Below, piece after piece: positions 32,256 to 32,356 of a stretch of DNA of 32,356 nt. A program made the translations under genes and the position numbers. Under the pieces are notes generated by a model. The model saw only the letters and a program-made list of their open reading frames with translations, was not told the origin of the DNA and did not search any database. Source of the DNA: Candidatus Aminicenantes bacterium UBA647 (GTDB lineage Bacteria; Acidobacteriota; Aminicenantia; UBA2199). Positions within the stretch are counted from its first letter, which is position 1; each line of letters opens with the position of its first letter. The DNA is taken from positions 56,539 to 88,894 of the forward strand of contig DBOL01000049.1 of assembly GCA_002299555.1 (NCBI GenBank), given 5' to 3'.

Positions 32256-32356
32256 ATGAAAAAAAAAATTATTAATCTTATAGAAAAATTTAAAACATCA
32301 GAACAGATCTTTATGATCATAATTCCGGTCATAATCGGATTACTCGGTGGTATCAG
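32256..32356 (+). CDS. Partial gene start, possibly a ClC-type chloride channel
   Basis: An open frame from ATG 32256-32258 runs off the right edge: 33 full codons. It reads MKKKIINLIEKF, then a hydrophobic helix ending PVIIGLLGG, which looks like the first helix of ClC channels and antiporters (a short amphipathic start followed by VGLLGG). It is the only plus-strand gene in the window and is divergent from pcm. No clear Shine-Dalgarno or promoter was found. With so few residues the family call is tentative; any small membrane protein remains possible. Confidence 0.5.
   Translation, partial: MKKKIINLIEKFKTSEQIFMIIIPVIIGLLGGI

Overview
The window is AT-rich bacterial DNA that is almost entirely coded on the minus strand; the only convincing plus-strand gene is a partial one at the right edge. 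Gene content points to a strictly or mainly anaerobic, respiring bacterium with many c-type cytochromes: an Rnf complex, three multihaem c-type cytochromes (8, 11 and 11 CxxCH motifs), system II cytochrome c maturation (ResB/CcsA), a histidine kinase with a CxxCH in its sensor domain, and a BchE-like radical SAM protein. The style resembles uncultured Desulfobacterota-like or neighbouring lineages, but nothing here fixes the taxon.

Region 1 (1-15508, transcribed right to left) looks like one long operon: ArsR-type regulator, octahaem membrane-anchored cytochrome, rnfC-D-G-E-A-B, then NuoG-like, NuoE-like and NuoF-like subunits, a CBS-domain protein, a sensor kinase and an NtrC-type response regulator cut by the window edge. 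The order cytochrome-rnfCDGEAB is the one known from Desulfovibrio (dhcA-rnf). The unusual points are that RnfC has lost the glycine-rich NADH/FMN motif, RnfB carries a C-terminal GltD/NfnB-like flavoprotein domain whose FAD motif is eroded, and a NuoEFG-like module follows whose F subunit keeps an intact NADH site and is itself fused to an intact GltD/NfnB-like domain. My reading (inference) is a rewired Rnf in which the NuoEF-type unit and the octahaem cytochrome, not RnfC, are the pyridine-nucleotide and high-potential ports.

Region 2 (15725-16578) holds uppP and the strong terminator of the cytochrome gene upstream of it.

Region 3 (16579-25160) is a cytochrome/extracellular-electron-transfer type cluster: NHL-repeat propeller protein, secreted 11-haem cytochrome, ResB, CcsA, a small membrane protein, a B12-binding radical SAM protein of the BchE-like group, and a CbcL-like fusion of 11 c-haems with a cytochrome b membrane domain (probable quinol-to-periplasm electron exit).

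Region 4 (25296-32356) is more ordinary: phosphomannomutase/phosphoglucomutase, a YfcC-family carrier, a nested palindromic element, DNA polymerase I with a small conserved gene in front of it, pcm, and a divergent partial gene resembling the start of a ClC chloride channel. Three of these genes lack a Shine-Dalgarno but have a good -10 box exactly 6 nt before the ATG, suggesting leaderless mRNAs.

There is no gene-free stretch over 300 bases; the longest gap is 15509-15724. I saw no tRNA, rRNA, CRISPR array, insertion sequence or prophage.
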